Positions 52,509-62,159 are shown, counted from the first letter of the stretch. The stretch is DNA of 64,000 nt from Burkholderia cepacia (GCF_001718835.1 NZ_CP013443.1:1426001-1490000), one strand, 5' to 3'. The notes: generated by a model from the letters alone, not told the origin. Translations and numbers: made by a program.

Positions 52509-54065
52509 ATGACGTTCTGGAATCTGTATTTCATCCTGAAGTTCGCGCTGTTCGCGACCGGGCGCCTGCAGCCGTTCTGGCTCGCGAACCTCGCGTTCGC
52601 GGTGGCGCTCGCGGCGAGCGCGCCGATCCGGCGGCGTGCGTGGCGCATCGTCAGGCAGGTCGTCGCGATCGCGATCGCGGTGCCGCTGCTCGCGCGCGAA
52701 GCGCACGCGCCGCCGCTCGCGCGGCTCGCCGACGCGCTGCGCGAAGTCAGCACGTTCCGCCTCGACTACTGGATGGAGCTGTTGCCGCGCCTGCTGCCGC
52801 CGATGCTGCTGATCGTCGTGGGCGGCGTGCTCGTCGCATACTTCGTCGTCAACCGCTGGCTGCGCGTCGCGACCTTCGTGCTGGCCGCGCTGGTCGTGAT
52901 GCCGCTGTGGCAGGCCGGCAGCGGGCTCGTCGCGCGCATCGCGTCGAACGCGCAGGCGCAGGCGTCGTCGTCGGGCACGACGCTCGCCGGCCAGCCCGAG
53001 GACCACAACGCCGCGCTCGCGACGTTCCGCACGCAGGAGTCGCAGCGACAGGTCGCGTTCGGCCACCTCGGCAGCGATCCGGCCGCACAGTTCGACGTGA
53101 TCGTGCTGCACGTCTGCTCGCTGTCGTGGGACGACCTCGATGCCGCGAAGGTGCGCAACCATCCGATGCTGAGTCATTTCGACTACCTGTTCTCGAACTT
53201 CAGCACGGCCGCGAGCTACAGCGGCCCGGCGGCGATCCGCGTGATGCGCGCAAGCTGCGGGCAGGAAGCGCACGCCGACCTGTACAAACCCGCGCCGCAG
53301 CAGTGCCACCTGTTCTCGCAACTGGCGAGCGCCGGCTACTCGGTGCAGTCGCTGCTGAACCACGACGGCCACTTCGACAACTTCCTGCAGGTGATCCACG
53401 ACAACATCGGCGTGGCCGACGCGCCGATGATCTCGAACGCGGCCGCGCCCGTTGCGATGCATGCGTTCGACGGCTCGGCGATCAAGGACGACTACACGAC
53501 GCTCGCGAACTGGTATGCGCAGCGCGCGTCGGTTCAAGGCCCGGTCGCGCTGTACTACAACACGATCAGCCTGCACGACGGCAACCGGATCGTCGGCAGT
53601 TCGCTGACGAGCATCGACTCGTATCCGCAGCGCGTGACGAAGATGATGGACGACTTCGACCGCCTCGCCGACCTGATCGCGCAATCGGGCCGCCGTGCGG
53701 TGATCGTGTTCGTGCCCGAGCACGGCGCCGCGCTGCGCGGCGACAAGAACCAGGTCGCGGGCCTGCGCGAGATCCCGACGCCGCGCATCGTGCACGGGCC
53801 GGTCGGCGTGCGGCTCGTCGGCTTTGCCGGCGATCACGGCGCGACGACCGTGATCGACCAGCCGACCAGCTTCCTCGCGCTCGCGCAACTGCTGTCGAAC
53901 CTCGTGTCGAACAGCCCGTTCAAGCCGGGCACGACGCTCGCGCAATACGCGGCCGACCTGCCGCGCACGCGGATGGTGGGCGAGAACGAAGGCACGGTGA
54001 CGATGCAGACGGCCGACGGTTACTCGGTGAAAACTCCGGATGGCGTATGGATCGACGAACAGTGA
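52509..54065 (+). CDS. bcsG: Phosphoethanolamine transferase BcsG
   Basis: 518 residues. N-terminal membrane helices (about residues 1-140) precede an alkaline-phosphatase-like periplasmic domain. Expected residues: Cys in VLHVCSLSWDD (about residue 200), the nucleophilic Ser in ASYSGPAAIRVMRASCGQ (about 236) and FVPEHGAALRG (about 402) for zinc. BcsG transfers phosphoethanolamine from phosphatidylethanolamine to cellulose C6 positions, making the modified polymer. It depends on the phospholipid pool, next to the lipid locus of this window. Its stop overlaps the bcsR start. Confidence 0.92.
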   Translation: MTFWNLYFILKFALFATGRLQPFWLANLAFAVALAASAPIRRRAWRIVRQVVAIAIAVPLLAREAHAPPLARLADALREVSTFRLDYWMELLPRLLPPMLLIVVGGVLVAYFVVNRWLRVATFVLAALVVMPLWQAGSGLVARIASNAQAQASSSGTTLAGQPEDHNAALATFRTQESQRQVAFGHLGSDPAAQFDVIVLHVCSLSWDDLDAAKVRNHPMLSHFDYLFSNFSTAASYSGPAAIRVMRASCGQEAHADLYKPAPQQCHLFSQLASAGYSVQSLLNHDGHFDNFLQVIHDNIGVADAPMISNAAAPVAMHAFDGSAIKDDYTTLANWYAQRASVQGPVALYYNTISLHDGNRIVGSSLTSIDSYPQRVTKMMDDFDRLADLIAQSGRRAVIVFVPEHGAALRGDKNQVAGLREIPTPRIVHGPVGVRLVGFAGDHGATTVIDQPTSFLALAQLLSNLVSNSPFKPGTTLAQYAADLPRTRMVGENEGTVTMQTADGYSVKTPDGVWIDEQ

Positions 54066-54250
54066 CCGCACCCGACGGCGACGACGATCGCCTGTCGCAA
54101 CCGAACGACGTGCTCGGCCTCGCACGGCATCTGCCCGCGCTCGATCCCGAGCGTTATGTCGACGAGCAGGCGCGCCGTGCGTTCATCGAGTCGCTCGACC
54201 GCTGGCCGACGCTCGCGAAGCTGATGGGGTTGCGAGAGGTGGGGCAATGA
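54062..54250 (+). CDS. bcsR: BcsR-like small regulatory protein
   Basis: 62 residues from the GTG at 54062 overlapping the bcsG stop (an ATG at 54047 would add five residues). It reads NDVLGLARHLPALDPERYVD and AFIESLDRWPTLAKLMGL, the LALPDIDY/RWPLLAEF-type pattern of E. coli BcsR, which binds BcsQ. In E. coli bcsR precedes bcsQ; here it ends the operon after bcsG. Short, so confidence is moderate. Confidence 0.75.
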   Translation: MTAPDGDDDRLSQPNDVLGLARHLPALDPERYVDEQARRAFIESLDRWPTLAKLMGLREVGQ

Positions 54251-54335
54251 TGCCGCGCGCCGGGAAGGGGGCGGTCGACCAGCCCGCGCCGGAGCCGCAG
54301 GCGGCGTTACCGCGGCGGTTCGTGGCGGCGGCGCA

Positions 54336-55220
54336 TCACTGCGCGCGGCGCTCCGGCTGGCGCGTCCATTCGTTTTCTTCGCCCGGTACCTTGCCGAAGG
54401 TCTGGTCGGCCCACGCGGCGCGGGCCGCATCGATCTTCGCGCGCGCGCTCGACACGAAATTCCATTCGATGAAACGCTCGCCCGGCAGGTGCGCACCGCC
54501 GAGCAGCATCACGCGTGCGCCGCTTGCGCTGGCGAGCGCCACGGTCGCGCCGGGTTCGAGCACGGCCATCGTCGCGGGCGCGAGCGGCGTGCCGTCGATC
54601 GCGAGGTCGCCGTCGACCAGGTACACGCCGCGTTCCTCGTGTTCGGCATCGAGCGCGAGCGTGCCGCCTGCCGCGAATGCCGCATACGCATAGAGCGTCG
54701 GCGAAAACACCGCGACCGGCGACGCGAGCCCGAACGCGGTGCCCGCGATCACGCGCACGGTCGTGCCGTCGCGCGTGAACGACGGCAGCGTGTCGGCCGG
54801 ATGATGGACGAACGCGGGCGCGGTGTCTTCATGCTCGACCGGCAGCGCGACCCAGGTCTGGATCCCGTGCACCGGCTGCTCGCGCGGCCGGTCTTCGTCG
54901 GGCGAGCGCTCCGAATGCACGATGCCGCGGCCGGCCGTCATCCAGTTCACGTCGCCCGGCACGATCTTCTGCCGGAAGCCGAGGCTGTCGTGATGCATCA
55001 GCGAGCCGTCGAACAGGTAGGTGACGGTCGCCAGGCCGATGTGCGGATGCGGCAGCACGTCGATGCCGCGGCCGGCCGGCAGCACGGCCGGCCCCATCTC
55101 GTCGAAGAAGATGAACGGGCCGACGAGGCGTGCGGCGCGCGCGGGCAGCACGCGGCGCACGACGAGGTTGCCGATGTCGCTTTCGCGCGGCGTGAGCAGG
55201 GTCTTGATCGAGGCGGACAT
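54336..55220 (-). CDS. Pirin-family protein
   Basis: 294 residues from the ATG at 55220. The cupin metal site is intact: PHPHIGLATVTYLFDGSLMH with the His residues, and the later HSERS motif (GRGIVHSERSPDED). Related to YhhW/quercetin 2,3-dioxygenase-like pirins, which oxidise flavonols or bind redox-active iron. The upstream OsmC gene is 31 bases away, suggesting co-transcription in a stress-response unit with the antiporter. Confidence 0.9.
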   Translation of the reverse strand: MSASIKTLLTPRESDIGNLVVRRVLPARAARLVGPFIFFDEMGPAVLPAGRGIDVLPHPHIGLATVTYLFDGSLMHHDSLGFRQKIVPGDVNWMTAGRGIVHSERSPDEDRPREQPVHGIQTWVALPVEHEDTAPAFVHHPADTLPSFTRDGTTVRVIAGTAFGLASPVAVFSPTLYAYAAFAAGGTLALDAEHEERGVYLVDGDLAIDGTPLAPATMAVLEPGATVALASASGARVMLLGGAHLPGERFIEWNFVSSARAKIDAARAAWADQTFGKVPGEENEWTRQPERRAQ

Positions 55221-55251
55221 GGTGGGAGTCTCGTAGCGGATGCGGCAAGCG

Positions 55252-55644
55252 TCAGGCAATCGCCGTGTCGATCGCGATCGGATGGGTGAGGATCTTGTGC
55301 ACCGGGCATGCGTTCGCAATCTGCAGCAGGCGTTCGCGTTGCTCGCCGGACAGGTCGCCGTCGAGCGTGATGCGGCGCACGATCGTGCTGCCCGCGCTGC
55401 CCGATTCGTGCGCGAGCTTCACGTGCACTTCGGCGAGCGGCCAGCCCTTGCGTTGCGCATACATCTTCAGCGTGATCGCGGTGCAGGCGCCGAGGCTCGA
55501 CAGCAGCAGCGCGACGGGCGTCGGCGCGGCGTCGCCGCCGCCGAGCGGCGCGGGCTCGTCGGCGCGCCACTGGTGGACGCCGTCGGTGAAGTGGACGAGG
55601 TAATCGACGGAGCCGATGCTTGCTTCGACGGACAGTTCGCTCAT
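55252..55644 (-). CDS. OsmC-family peroxiredoxin-like protein
   Basis: 130 residues from the ATG at 55644. Family residues: [20 protein letters not shown] with the first catalytic Cys, and the second in [13 protein letters not shown]. These paired Cys reduce organic hydroperoxides. The start was chosen because upstream codons do not resemble the family. Located between pirin and the antiporter on the same strand, 46 bases downstream of the latter. Confidence 0.9.
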   Translation of the reverse strand: MSELSVEASIGSVDYLVHFTDGVHQWRADEPAPLGGGDAAPTPVALLLSSLGACTAITLKMYAQRKGWPLAEVHVKLAHESGSAGSTIVRRITLDGDLSGEQRERLLQIANACPVHKILTHPIAIDTAIA

Positions 55645-55690
55645 GGCAGTTCCATTGGGAGAAAGGGGGAGGCGGCGGCTTGGCCGGGCT

Positions 55691-57271
55691 TCAGGGTTCG
55701 AGCAGGCGCTGCAGCCGCAGTTCCTCGAAATCGAGTTCGGATTCGATCCGGTGCAGCACCGTGTCGTCGACCTTGCCGTCGCGATGCAGGTCGAGCAGCG
55801 CACGGCGCGACACGCCGACGAGGTCGAGTTCGACGCGCAGCATGCGCGCCCGCACGTTGGCCGGTTCGGTGCCGTGACGATGCGCGCGTTCGTTGAAGGT
55901 CACGCGGTTCCGGTATTCGGCGAGCAGGCGGTCGAGCGAAGGGCGTTCGAGGCTCGACCCGCGCCGTTCGAGCGCGTCGAGTTCGGCGAGTGCCGCGCCG
56001 AACGTGTGCGCGCGGACCGCGTGCTCGGACATCGTGTGGCGCGCGGCCGGGCGCAGCTTCAGCACGCGGATCAGCGGCGCGAGCGTGCCGCCCTGCACGA
56101 CGAGCGTCGCGATGATCAGCAGGAACGTGCTGAACAGGATCAGGTCGCGGCCGGGGAAGGTGGCCGGCAGTGCGATCGCGGCCGCGAGGCTCACGACGCC
56201 GCGCATGCCCGACCAGCCGAGCACGACGGCTTCGCGCCACGACCACGGCGCGTGGCCCGCGCGCGGCGCGCGCAGGCGGCCCGGCAGCCACATTGCGACG
56301 AACACCCACACGACGCGCGCGCCGATCGCGGCGGCCGTCGCAGGCAGCGCGACGCGCAGGCCGGCCATCAGCACCGCGCCTTCGTGGTTCACGCGTGCGA
56401 GGATCGCATGCAGCGCGAGGCCGATCAGGATGAACACGAGCGCGTCGAGCACGAACACGATCGCTTCCCAGGTCGCCTTCGCCTTGATCCGCATGTCCGC
56501 GTCGAATACGCGATGCTGGCGTACGCCGAGCACGAGGCCGCAGGTCACCACCGACAGCACGCCCGAGCCGTCGACGGCTTCCGCGATCCCGTAGCTGCCC
56601 CACGCCATCGCGAAGGTCACGACGATGCCGAGCATCGGGTCGCGCAGGCGCGGCAGCACCCAGCACATCGCATGGCCGCACGCGAGGCCGACCGCGATGC
56701 CGATCAGCGTCAGCGAGAAGAACAGCCCGGTGGCGCTGGCGGCCGTGATCGACGCGGCGAGCGCGGCCGACACGGCCATCTGGTACAGCAGCAGGCCCGA
56801 TGCATCGTTGACGAGGCTCTCGCCTTCGAGCACCGCGACGAGCCGTGCGGGCAGCGGATGGCGCTGCAGGATCGCCTTCGCGGCAACCGCGTCGGGCGGC
56901 GACACGATCGCGCCGAGCGTGAAGCACGCGGCCCACGGCAGCGCCGGGTTGGCGGCATGCACGGCGAGCGCGACCGCGACGGTGGTGAACACCACCGCGC
57001 CGAGTGCGAGCGACGCGATCGATGCGAGCTCCTGCCGGAACTCCTTCCACGCGGTGTAGAACCCGCTCGACATCAGCAGCGGCGGCAGCACGGCCGCAAG
57101 CAGCAGCGCCGGGTCCATGTCGGGCACGCGCTTGCCGGCGACCGCGACCACGCAGCCGCCGAGCAGCAGCACGACGGCCGGCGGAATCGAGATGCGGTCG
57201 GCGAGCCACGTGAGCGCGCCCGCGCCGCAGATCAACAGCAGCAGGTAATGAAACAGTTCGACGTTGGTCAT
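55691..57271 (-). CDS. Na+/H+ antiporter, CPA1 family
   Basis: 526 residues with about twelve hydrophobic helices and a soluble C-terminal tail of about 130 residues. The ion-binding pair is in [16 protein letters not shown] (Asn-Asp), and [20 protein letters not shown] is the TDP/SPPD-like half-helix of CPA1 members. It exchanges protons for sodium (or potassium) at the inner membrane. Start fits [16 protein letters not shown] with the first helix at once. The XapX gene is 25 bases upstream. Confidence 0.9.
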   Translation of the reverse strand: MTNVELFHYLLLLICGAGALTWLADRISIPPAVVLLLGGCVVAVAGKRVPDMDPALLLAAVLPPLLMSSGFYTAWKEFRQELASIASLALGAVVFTTVAVALAVHAANPALPWAACFTLGAIVSPPDAVAAKAILQRHPLPARLVAVLEGESLVNDASGLLLYQMAVSAALAASITAASATGLFFSLTLIGIAVGLACGHAMCWVLPRLRDPMLGIVVTFAMAWGSYGIAEAVDGSGVLSVVTCGLVLGVRQHRVFDADMRIKAKATWEAIVFVLDALVFILIGLALHAILARVNHEGAVLMAGLRVALPATAAAIGARVVWVFVAMWLPGRLRAPRAGHAPWSWREAVVLGWSGMRGVVSLAAAIALPATFPGRDLILFSTFLLIIATLVVQGGTLAPLIRVLKLRPAARHTMSEHAVRAHTFGAALAELDALERRGSSLERPSLDRLLAEYRNRVTFNERAHRHGTEPANVRARMLRVELDLVGVSRRALLDLHRDGKVDDTVLHRIESELDFEELRLQRLLEP

Positions 57272-57296
57272 GCGCGGCCGGCGGCGACGGAATGCA

Positions 57297-57557
57297 TCAC
57301 GACGGCTTGCGGTCGTTGGCGGCGCCGCCAGGCAGCGTACCGAACATGTGCCGGCTGCATTGTGCGTCGCGCCATGCGGTATTCAGTCGGTGGCCCGCGA
57401 GCATCCGGCGCGCGACGGGCAGGATCTGCTCGCCGGCCAGCATGCCGAGCAGGCCAAGGAGCGCGATGATCGGCGGCGCCGGCGAATTCACGCCGAGCGC
57501 GCCGTAGATGACACCGGCGAGGATGCCGGCGAGCAGCGACAGGACATACGGTTTCAT
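57297..57557 (-). CDS. XapX-family small membrane protein 1
   Basis: 86 residues. Two hydrophobic helices cover residues 1-50: KPYVLSLLAGILAGVIYGAL and SPAPPIIALLGLLGMLAGEQ, the XapX signature with the SPAPP loop. The C-terminal 35 residues are an unrelated polar tail (RLNTAWRDAQCSRHMFG). It lies just upstream of the antiporter on the same strand. A shorter paralogue without the tail is at 59592. Function unknown; xanthosine transport was suggested for the founding member. Confidence 0.82.
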   Translation of the reverse strand: MKPYVLSLLAGILAGVIYGALGVNSPAPPIIALLGLLGMLAGEQILPVARRMLAGHRLNTAWRDAQCSRHMFGTLPGGAANDRKPS

Positions 57558-57833
57558 GGTGAGCGTCTCGTGATGGTCGACCGACGCCGAGGGGCGCCGT
57601 CAGAGTCCTGAAAGCGTAGCGGGTTTGCATGCAGAGCAAAAGGGTGGAATGCCTCGAACGGACGCCGATTCCGGAATTTCATCGATTCCGTTTCTTGGAT
57701 GTTCGGGCCGCGCGTTTGTTGATTAAATACTCGAAGCCGGACAACAACGATCCGGTGCAACGCACACCCGGTGCCTCCCGTTTTCGCGGTCGAGGCAGGG
57801 GCTCCCTTTCCCGTTCACAGGACGACTCGCGCC
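57558..57833. promoter_or_regulatory. 276-base divergent promoter region
   Basis: Between the XapX-1 gene (minus) and the isochorismatase-like gene (plus). AT-richer than the flanks, with TTGATTAAATACTCGAAG near 57718 as a promoter candidate. No operator identified and no convincing small gene. Confidence 0.35.
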
Positions 57834-58520
57834 ATGAGCAACCCCAAGCTTGAAGTCCTCACTCCCCTGAACAGCCAGCTGATCTTCATCGACCAGCAGC
57901 CGCAGATGGCGTTCGGGGTGCAGTCGATCGATCGCCAGACGCTGAAGAACAACGTCGTCGGGCTCGCCAAGGCCGCGAAGGCGTTCGATATTCCGACCAT
58001 CATTACGACGGTCGAGACCGAGAGTTTTTCGGGCTTCACCTACCCCGAACTGCTCGACGTGTTTCCGAACCAGAAGACGCTCGAGCGCACGTCGATGAAC
58101 TCGTGGGACGACCAGAAAGTGCGCGACGCGCTCGCCGCGAACGGTCGCAAGAAGGTGATCGTGTCCGGCCTGTGGACGGAGGTCTGCAACACGACGTTCG
58201 CGCTCTGCGCGATGCTCGAAGGCGACTACGAAATCTACATGGTGGCCGACGCATCGGGCGGCACGTCGAAGGACGCGCACGACTACGCGATGCAGCGGAT
58301 GATCCAGGCCGGCGTCGTGCCGGTCACCTGGCAGCAGGTCGCGCTCGAATGGCAGCGCGACTGGGCGCGCCGCGACACCTACGACGCGGTGATGGCGATC
58401 GCGAAGGAACACTCGGGTGCGTACGGGATGGGTGTCGACTACGCGTACACGATGGTCCACAAGGCCGCGCAGCGCACCGCGACGCCGCACGAGTCGATTC
58501 CGGCCGTGCCGGCAAAGTGA
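57834..58520 (+). CDS. Isochorismatase-family hydrolase (YcaC-like)
   Basis: 228 residues. Catalytic residues: Asp in LIFIDQQPQMAFG (about residue 19), and Cys in LWTEVCNTTFAL (about residue 120), with the cis-peptide region and DASGGTSKDAHDYAMQRM downstream. YcaC-like members form octamers and hydrolyse small amides or imides of unknown identity. CACAGGACGACTC lies before the ATG. Converges on the LysR gene. The same LysR may control both this gene and the amidohydrolase operon (inference). Confidence 0.88.
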   Translation: MSNPKLEVLTPLNSQLIFIDQQPQMAFGVQSIDRQTLKNNVVGLAKAAKAFDIPTIITTVETESFSGFTYPELLDVFPNQKTLERTSMNSWDDQKVRDALAANGRKKVIVSGLWTEVCNTTFALCAMLEGDYEIYMVADASGGTSKDAHDYAMQRMIQAGVVPVTWQQVALEWQRDWARRDTYDAVMAIAKEHSGAYGMGVDYAYTMVHKAAQRTATPHESIPAVPAK

Positions 58521-58525
58521 CGGGC

Positions 58526-58552
58526 CGCCGGCCGCGCTCGCCGCGGCCGGCG
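58526..58552. terminator. Convergent-gene stem-loop
   Basis: GCCGGCCGCG (58527-58536) pairs perfectly with CGCGGCCGGC (58542-58551), plus a flanking C-G pair, around a 5-base loop, exactly in the 49-base gap between convergent genes. Probable bidirectional terminator despite no T-run. Confidence 0.5.
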
Positions 58553-58569
58553 CAACGGCCGCCGCGCGT

Positions 58570-59493
58570 TCAGGCCGCGGGCAGCGCCCACGGCGCGTGC
58601 GAGAAGTGGTCGGCGAGGAAGTCGAGCAGCACCGTCAAGCGCGCGGCGCGCAGCATGCCGGGCGGCGTGACGAGGTTGACGTTGATGTCGGCGATCTTCC
58701 AGTCGGGCATCACTTCCTCGAGCGCGCCGCTTTGCAACTCGTTCCACACCAGGAACGCCGGCTGCAACGCGAGGCCCTGGCCGGCGATCAGCGCAGGGCA
58801 GAGCACGTCGGCATTGTTTGCGCGAATGCGTCCGCGCACCGGCACGCCGAACTCCTCACCCGACGTCTTGTGGCGGAAGCGCCAGTATTCGGGCGTCGGG
58901 ATGTTCGTGTAGGCCAGGCACACGTGCTGGTCGAGTTCGCTCGGATGGGTCGGCCGGCCGTGCCGGTCGAGATAAGCGGGCGACGCGACGAGCGGCCGGC
59001 GCACCGCGCACAGGCGGCGCGCACGCAGCGAAGAATCGTTCAGTTCGGCGATCCGGATCGCGACGTCGAAGCCGCCGGACACGATATCGACGAAGTGGTC
59101 GGTCAGCACGAGGTCGACGTCGACGCGCGGATAGCGCTCGAGAAACGCGGGCAACAGCGACGCGAGATTGGTCAGGCCGTAGGACATCGGCGCGTTCACG
59201 CGCACGAGGCCGTGCGGTTCGAGCGCATGCGCGGAGGCTTCGCCCTCGATCAGTTCGGCATCGGCGAGCAGCCGGATCGCACGATCGCGCAGCAACTCGC
59301 CGGTCGGCGTGAGCGACAGCTTGCGTGAGGTGCGGTACAGCAGCATCGAGCCCAGGCGTTTTTCGAGGCGTGCGATCGCTTTCGACACGGTCGGTTGCGT
59401 GATGCCGAGCAGGTCGGCGGCTTTGGCGAACGAACCGGTCTCCGCGACGCGCGCGAAGATGGCCCAGGCTTCGAGATCGGGAAGCTGTTGCAT
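58570..59493 (-). CDS. LysR-family transcriptional regulator
   Basis: 307 residues from the ATG at 59493. Winged helix-turn-helix in residues 5-65 ([40 protein letters not shown]) and a co-inducer domain of the CrgA/AaeR type ([33 protein letters not shown]). Divergent from the XapX-amidohydrolase operon with a 98-base promoter gap, hence its probable regulator. Confidence 0.92.
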   Translation of the reverse strand: MQQLPDLEAWAIFARVAETGSFAKAADLLGITQPTVSKAIARLEKRLGSMLLYRTSRKLSLTPTGELLRDRAIRLLADAELIEGEASAHALEPHGLVRVNAPMSYGLTNLASLLPAFLERYPRVDVDLVLTDHFVDIVSGGFDVAIRIAELNDSSLRARRLCAVRRPLVASPAYLDRHGRPTHPSELDQHVCLAYTNIPTPEYWRFRHKTSGEEFGVPVRGRIRANNADVLCPALIAGQGLALQPAFLVWNELQSGALEEVMPDWKIADINVNLVTPPGMLRAARLTVLLDFLADHFSHAPWALPAA

Positions 59494-59591
59494 GGTCGGA
59501 ACGGGTGGCAGGGAAGCGAAACGGATCCGACGCACCGCGAACGCGGGCGTGCGATGCAGGTGATTCTAATCCGGCCGGGAGAAAAATCGTT

Positions 59592-59759
59592 ATGGAATCT
59601 TATCTACTTTCGTTGGGTGCCGGCATGCTGGTCGGCGTCATGTACAGCGTGGTCAAGGTGCGCTCGCCCGCACCGCCGCTGATTGCCCTGGTCGGCCTGG
59701 CCGGCATGCTGATCGGCGCACAGGCGATCGCGCCGGTCCGTCACTGGCTCGGCCTCTGA
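59592..59759 (+). CDS. XapX-family small membrane protein 2
   Basis: 55 residues, two helices only (MESYLLSLGAGMLVGVMYSV, SPAPPLIALVGLAGMLIGAQ). Clearly paralogous to the protein at 57297 but lacking its C-terminal tail. GGGAGAAAA precedes the ATG. It heads the operon with the amidohydrolase 19 bases downstream. Two XapX genes within 2.4 kb on opposite strands suggest an old duplication around the isochorismatase/LysR pair. Confidence 0.82.
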   Translation: MESYLLSLGAGMLVGVMYSVVKVRSPAPPLIALVGLAGMLIGAQAIAPVRHWLGL

Positions 59760-59778
59760 CCGCATCGAGGACACGTTC

Positions 59779-61671
59779 ATGAGTGCAACCAATACACAAC
59801 CGGATCTCATCCTGCACAACGGGCGCATCACGACCCTCGACCGCGCGAACCCCGTCGCGACCGCCGTCGCGATCAAGGACGGCCGCTTCGCCGCGGTCGG
59901 CCACGACGCGGACGTGATGCCGCTCGCGGGCCGCGCGACGAAGGTCGTCGATCTCGGCGGCCGCGCCGCGCTGCCGGGCCTGATCGACAACCACTGCCAC
60001 GTGATTCGCGGCGGCCTGAACTACAACATGGAACTGCGCTGGGACGGCGTGCCGTCGCTCGCGGTCGCAATGGACATGCTCAAGCGGCAGGTGGCGATCA
60101 CGCCCGCGCCGCAATGGGTGCGCGTGGTCGGCGGCTTCACCGAGCACCAGTTCGCCGAGAAGCGCCTGCCGACGATCGACGAACTCAACGCGGCCGCGCC
60201 CGATACGCCGGTGTTCATCCTGCACCTGTACGATCGCGCGCTGCTGAACGCGGCCGCGCTGCGCGTGGTCGGCTACACGAAGGACACGCCGGAGCCGCCG
60301 GGCGGCACGATCCTGCGCGATGCCGCGGGCAACCCGACCGGGTTGCTGCTCGCGAACCCGAACGCGACGATCCTGTACGCGACGCTCGCGAAGGGGCCGA
60401 AGCTGCCGTTCGAATACCAGTACAACTCGACGCGCCACTTCATGCGCGAACTGAACCGTCTCGGCGTGACGGGCGTGATCGACGCGGGCGGCGGTTCGCA
60501 GAACTATCCGGACGACTACGAGGTGATCCGCAAGCTGCACGATGCGGGCGAGATGACGATCCGGATCGCGTACAACCTGTTCACGCAGAAGCCGAACGCG
60601 GAGCAGGAAGACTTCGTGAACTGGACGAAGAGCACGAAGTATCACGACGGCACCGACTACTTCCGCAACAACGGCGCGGGCGAAATGCTGGTGTTCTCGG
60701 CCGCGGACTTCGAGGACTTCCGCGTCGCGCGTCCGGACCTGCCGGCGCAGATGGAAGACGATCTCGAGGGCGTGGTGCGCGTGCTCGCGCAGAACCGCTG
60801 GCCGTGGCGCATGCATGCGACGTACGACGAAACGATCGGCCGCGCGCTCGACGTGTTCGAGAAGGTGAACAAGGACATCCCGCTCGAAGGGCTGAACTGG
60901 TTCTTCGATCACGCGGAAACCGTCACCGAAAAGTCGATGGATCGTATCGCGGCGCTGGGCGGCGGCATCGCGGTGCAGCACCGGATGGCGTACCAGGGCG
61001 AATACTTCGTCGAGCGTTACGGCGCACAGGCGGCCGAGGCGACGCCGCCGGTCGCGAAGATGCTGTCGAAGGGCCTCAAGGTGTCGGCCGGCACCGACGC
61101 GACGCGCGTGGCGTCGTACAACCCGTGGGTGTCGCTGTCCTGGCTCGTGACGGGCAAGACGATCGGCGGGCTGCGCATGTATCCGCAGCGCAACCTGCTC
61201 GATCGCGAAACCGCGCTGCGCATGTGGACCGAATACGTGACGTGGTTCTCGAACGAGGTCGGCAAGAAAGGGCGGATCGCGGTCGGGCAGCTGGCCGACG
61301 TGGTCGTGCCGGATCGCGACTTCTTCGCGTGCGCGGAGGACGACATCGCGGGCACGACCGCGTTGCTGACGGTGGTCGGCGGCCGGATCGTGTGGGGCGC
61401 GGGCCCGTTCGCGTCGCATGACGCGCCGATTCCGCCGGCGATGCCGGACTGGTCGCCGGTGCGCGAGTACGGCGGTTACGGCGGCTGGGGCGCCACGCAG
61501 CGCAACGGCGCGCCCCTGCAGCGCGCGGCGGCGGCGGCCGCGATGTGCGGCTGCGCGAATGCATGCAACGTGCACCAGCATGCGCATGCGAGCGCGTGGG
61601 GCAGCGCGTTGCCGACGTCGGACGCGAAGGGCTTCTGGGGCGCGTTCGGCTGTTCGTGCTGGGCGGTCTGA
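59779..61671 (+). CDS. YtcJ-like metal-dependent amidohydrolase with Cys/His-rich tail
   Basis: 630 residues. The amidohydrolase core shows the first metal site LPGLIDNHCHVIRGG, FDHAETVTEKSMDRIAALGG and the late SAGTDATRVASYNPWVSLSW with the conserved Asp. YtcJ-type enzymes hydrolyse N-formyl or other amides. Residues 589-630 form an extension with MCGCANACNVHQHAHAS and FGCSCWAV at the end, holding five Cys and three His, a possible metal site not part of the catalytic core. The stop is one base before the DoxX gene. Confidence 0.88.
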   Translation: MSATNTQPDLILHNGRITTLDRANPVATAVAIKDGRFAAVGHDADVMPLAGRATKVVDLGGRAALPGLIDNHCHVIRGGLNYNMELRWDGVPSLAVAMDMLKRQVAITPAPQWVRVVGGFTEHQFAEKRLPTIDELNAAAPDTPVFILHLYDRALLNAAALRVVGYTKDTPEPPGGTILRDAAGNPTGLLLANPNATILYATLAKGPKLPFEYQYNSTRHFMRELNRLGVTGVIDAGGGSQNYPDDYEVIRKLHDAGEMTIRIAYNLFTQKPNAEQEDFVNWTKSTKYHDGTDYFRNNGAGEMLVFSAADFEDFRVARPDLPAQMEDDLEGVVRVLAQNRWPWRMHATYDETIGRALDVFEKVNKDIPLEGLNWFFDHAETVTEKSMDRIAALGGGIAVQHRMAYQGEYFVERYGAQAAEATPPVAKMLSKGLKVSAGTDATRVASYNPWVSLSWLVTGKTIGGLRMYPQRNLLDRETALRMWTEYVTWFSNEVGKKGRIAVGQLADVVVPDRDFFACAEDDIAGTTALLTVVGGRIVWGAGPFASHDAPIPPAMPDWSPVREYGGYGGWGATQRNGAPLQRAAAAAAMCGCANACNVHQHAHASAWGSALPTSDAKGFWGAFGCSCWAV

Positions 61672-61672
61672 C

Positions 61673-62134
61673 ATGGCCGTCTCGATCAACCGCGGCGGCT
61701 TCCACAACCCGGCATGGGTTCGCGCGCTGCTGGCGCAGCCGTGGTTCCTGCCGCTCGCGCGGCTCGCGCTGGTTTCCGCCTACCTGATCGGCGGCGTCGC
61801 GAAGGTGCTGGATTTCGACGGCGCGGTCGCCGAGCAGGCGCATTTCGGCCTGCATCCGGCCGCGCTGTGGGCGGCGCTCGCGATCGCGGTCGAGATCGCC
61901 GGCTCGCTGTGCGTGGTGCTGAATCGGTTCACGTGGCTCGGCGCCGGCAGCCTCGGCATGCTGACGCTCGTCGCGATGGTGGTGGCGAACGACTTCTGGA
62001 ACCAGACGGGCGCCGCGCATTTCATGGCGCTCAACAGCTTTTTCGAGCATCTCGGGCTGATCGCGGCACTCGTGCTCGCGACGCTGCTCGCCGATGCGAC
62101 GTATCCGGCCGGCAACGGCCGGACCACTCGATGA
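61673..62134 (+). CDS. DoxX-family membrane protein
   Basis: 153 residues with four hydrophobic helices: LARLALVSAYLIGGVAKVLD, AALWAALAIAVEIAGSLCVV, WLGAGSLGMLTLVAMVVAND and EHLGLIAALVLATLLADA. The sequence G..K..D between the first two helices is typical of DoxX. Often found beside oxidoreductases or hydrolases; proposed partner in quinone or redox chemistry. Coupled tightly to the amidohydrolase gene. Confidence 0.85.
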   Translation: MAVSINRGGFHNPAWVRALLAQPWFLPLARLALVSAYLIGGVAKVLDFDGAVAEQAHFGLHPAALWAALAIAVEIAGSLCVVLNRFTWLGAGSLGMLTLVAMVVANDFWNQTGAAHFMALNSFFEHLGLIAALVLATLLADATYPAGNGRTTR

Positions 62135-62159
62135 CGATCAACAACAAGGACATCCAGTC

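Noticed and set aside
49418..52753. A 1111-codon minus-strand frame opposite bcsQ-bcsA
   Set aside because: Shadow frame of well-recognised genes; composition is dominated by Arg, His and Glu runs.
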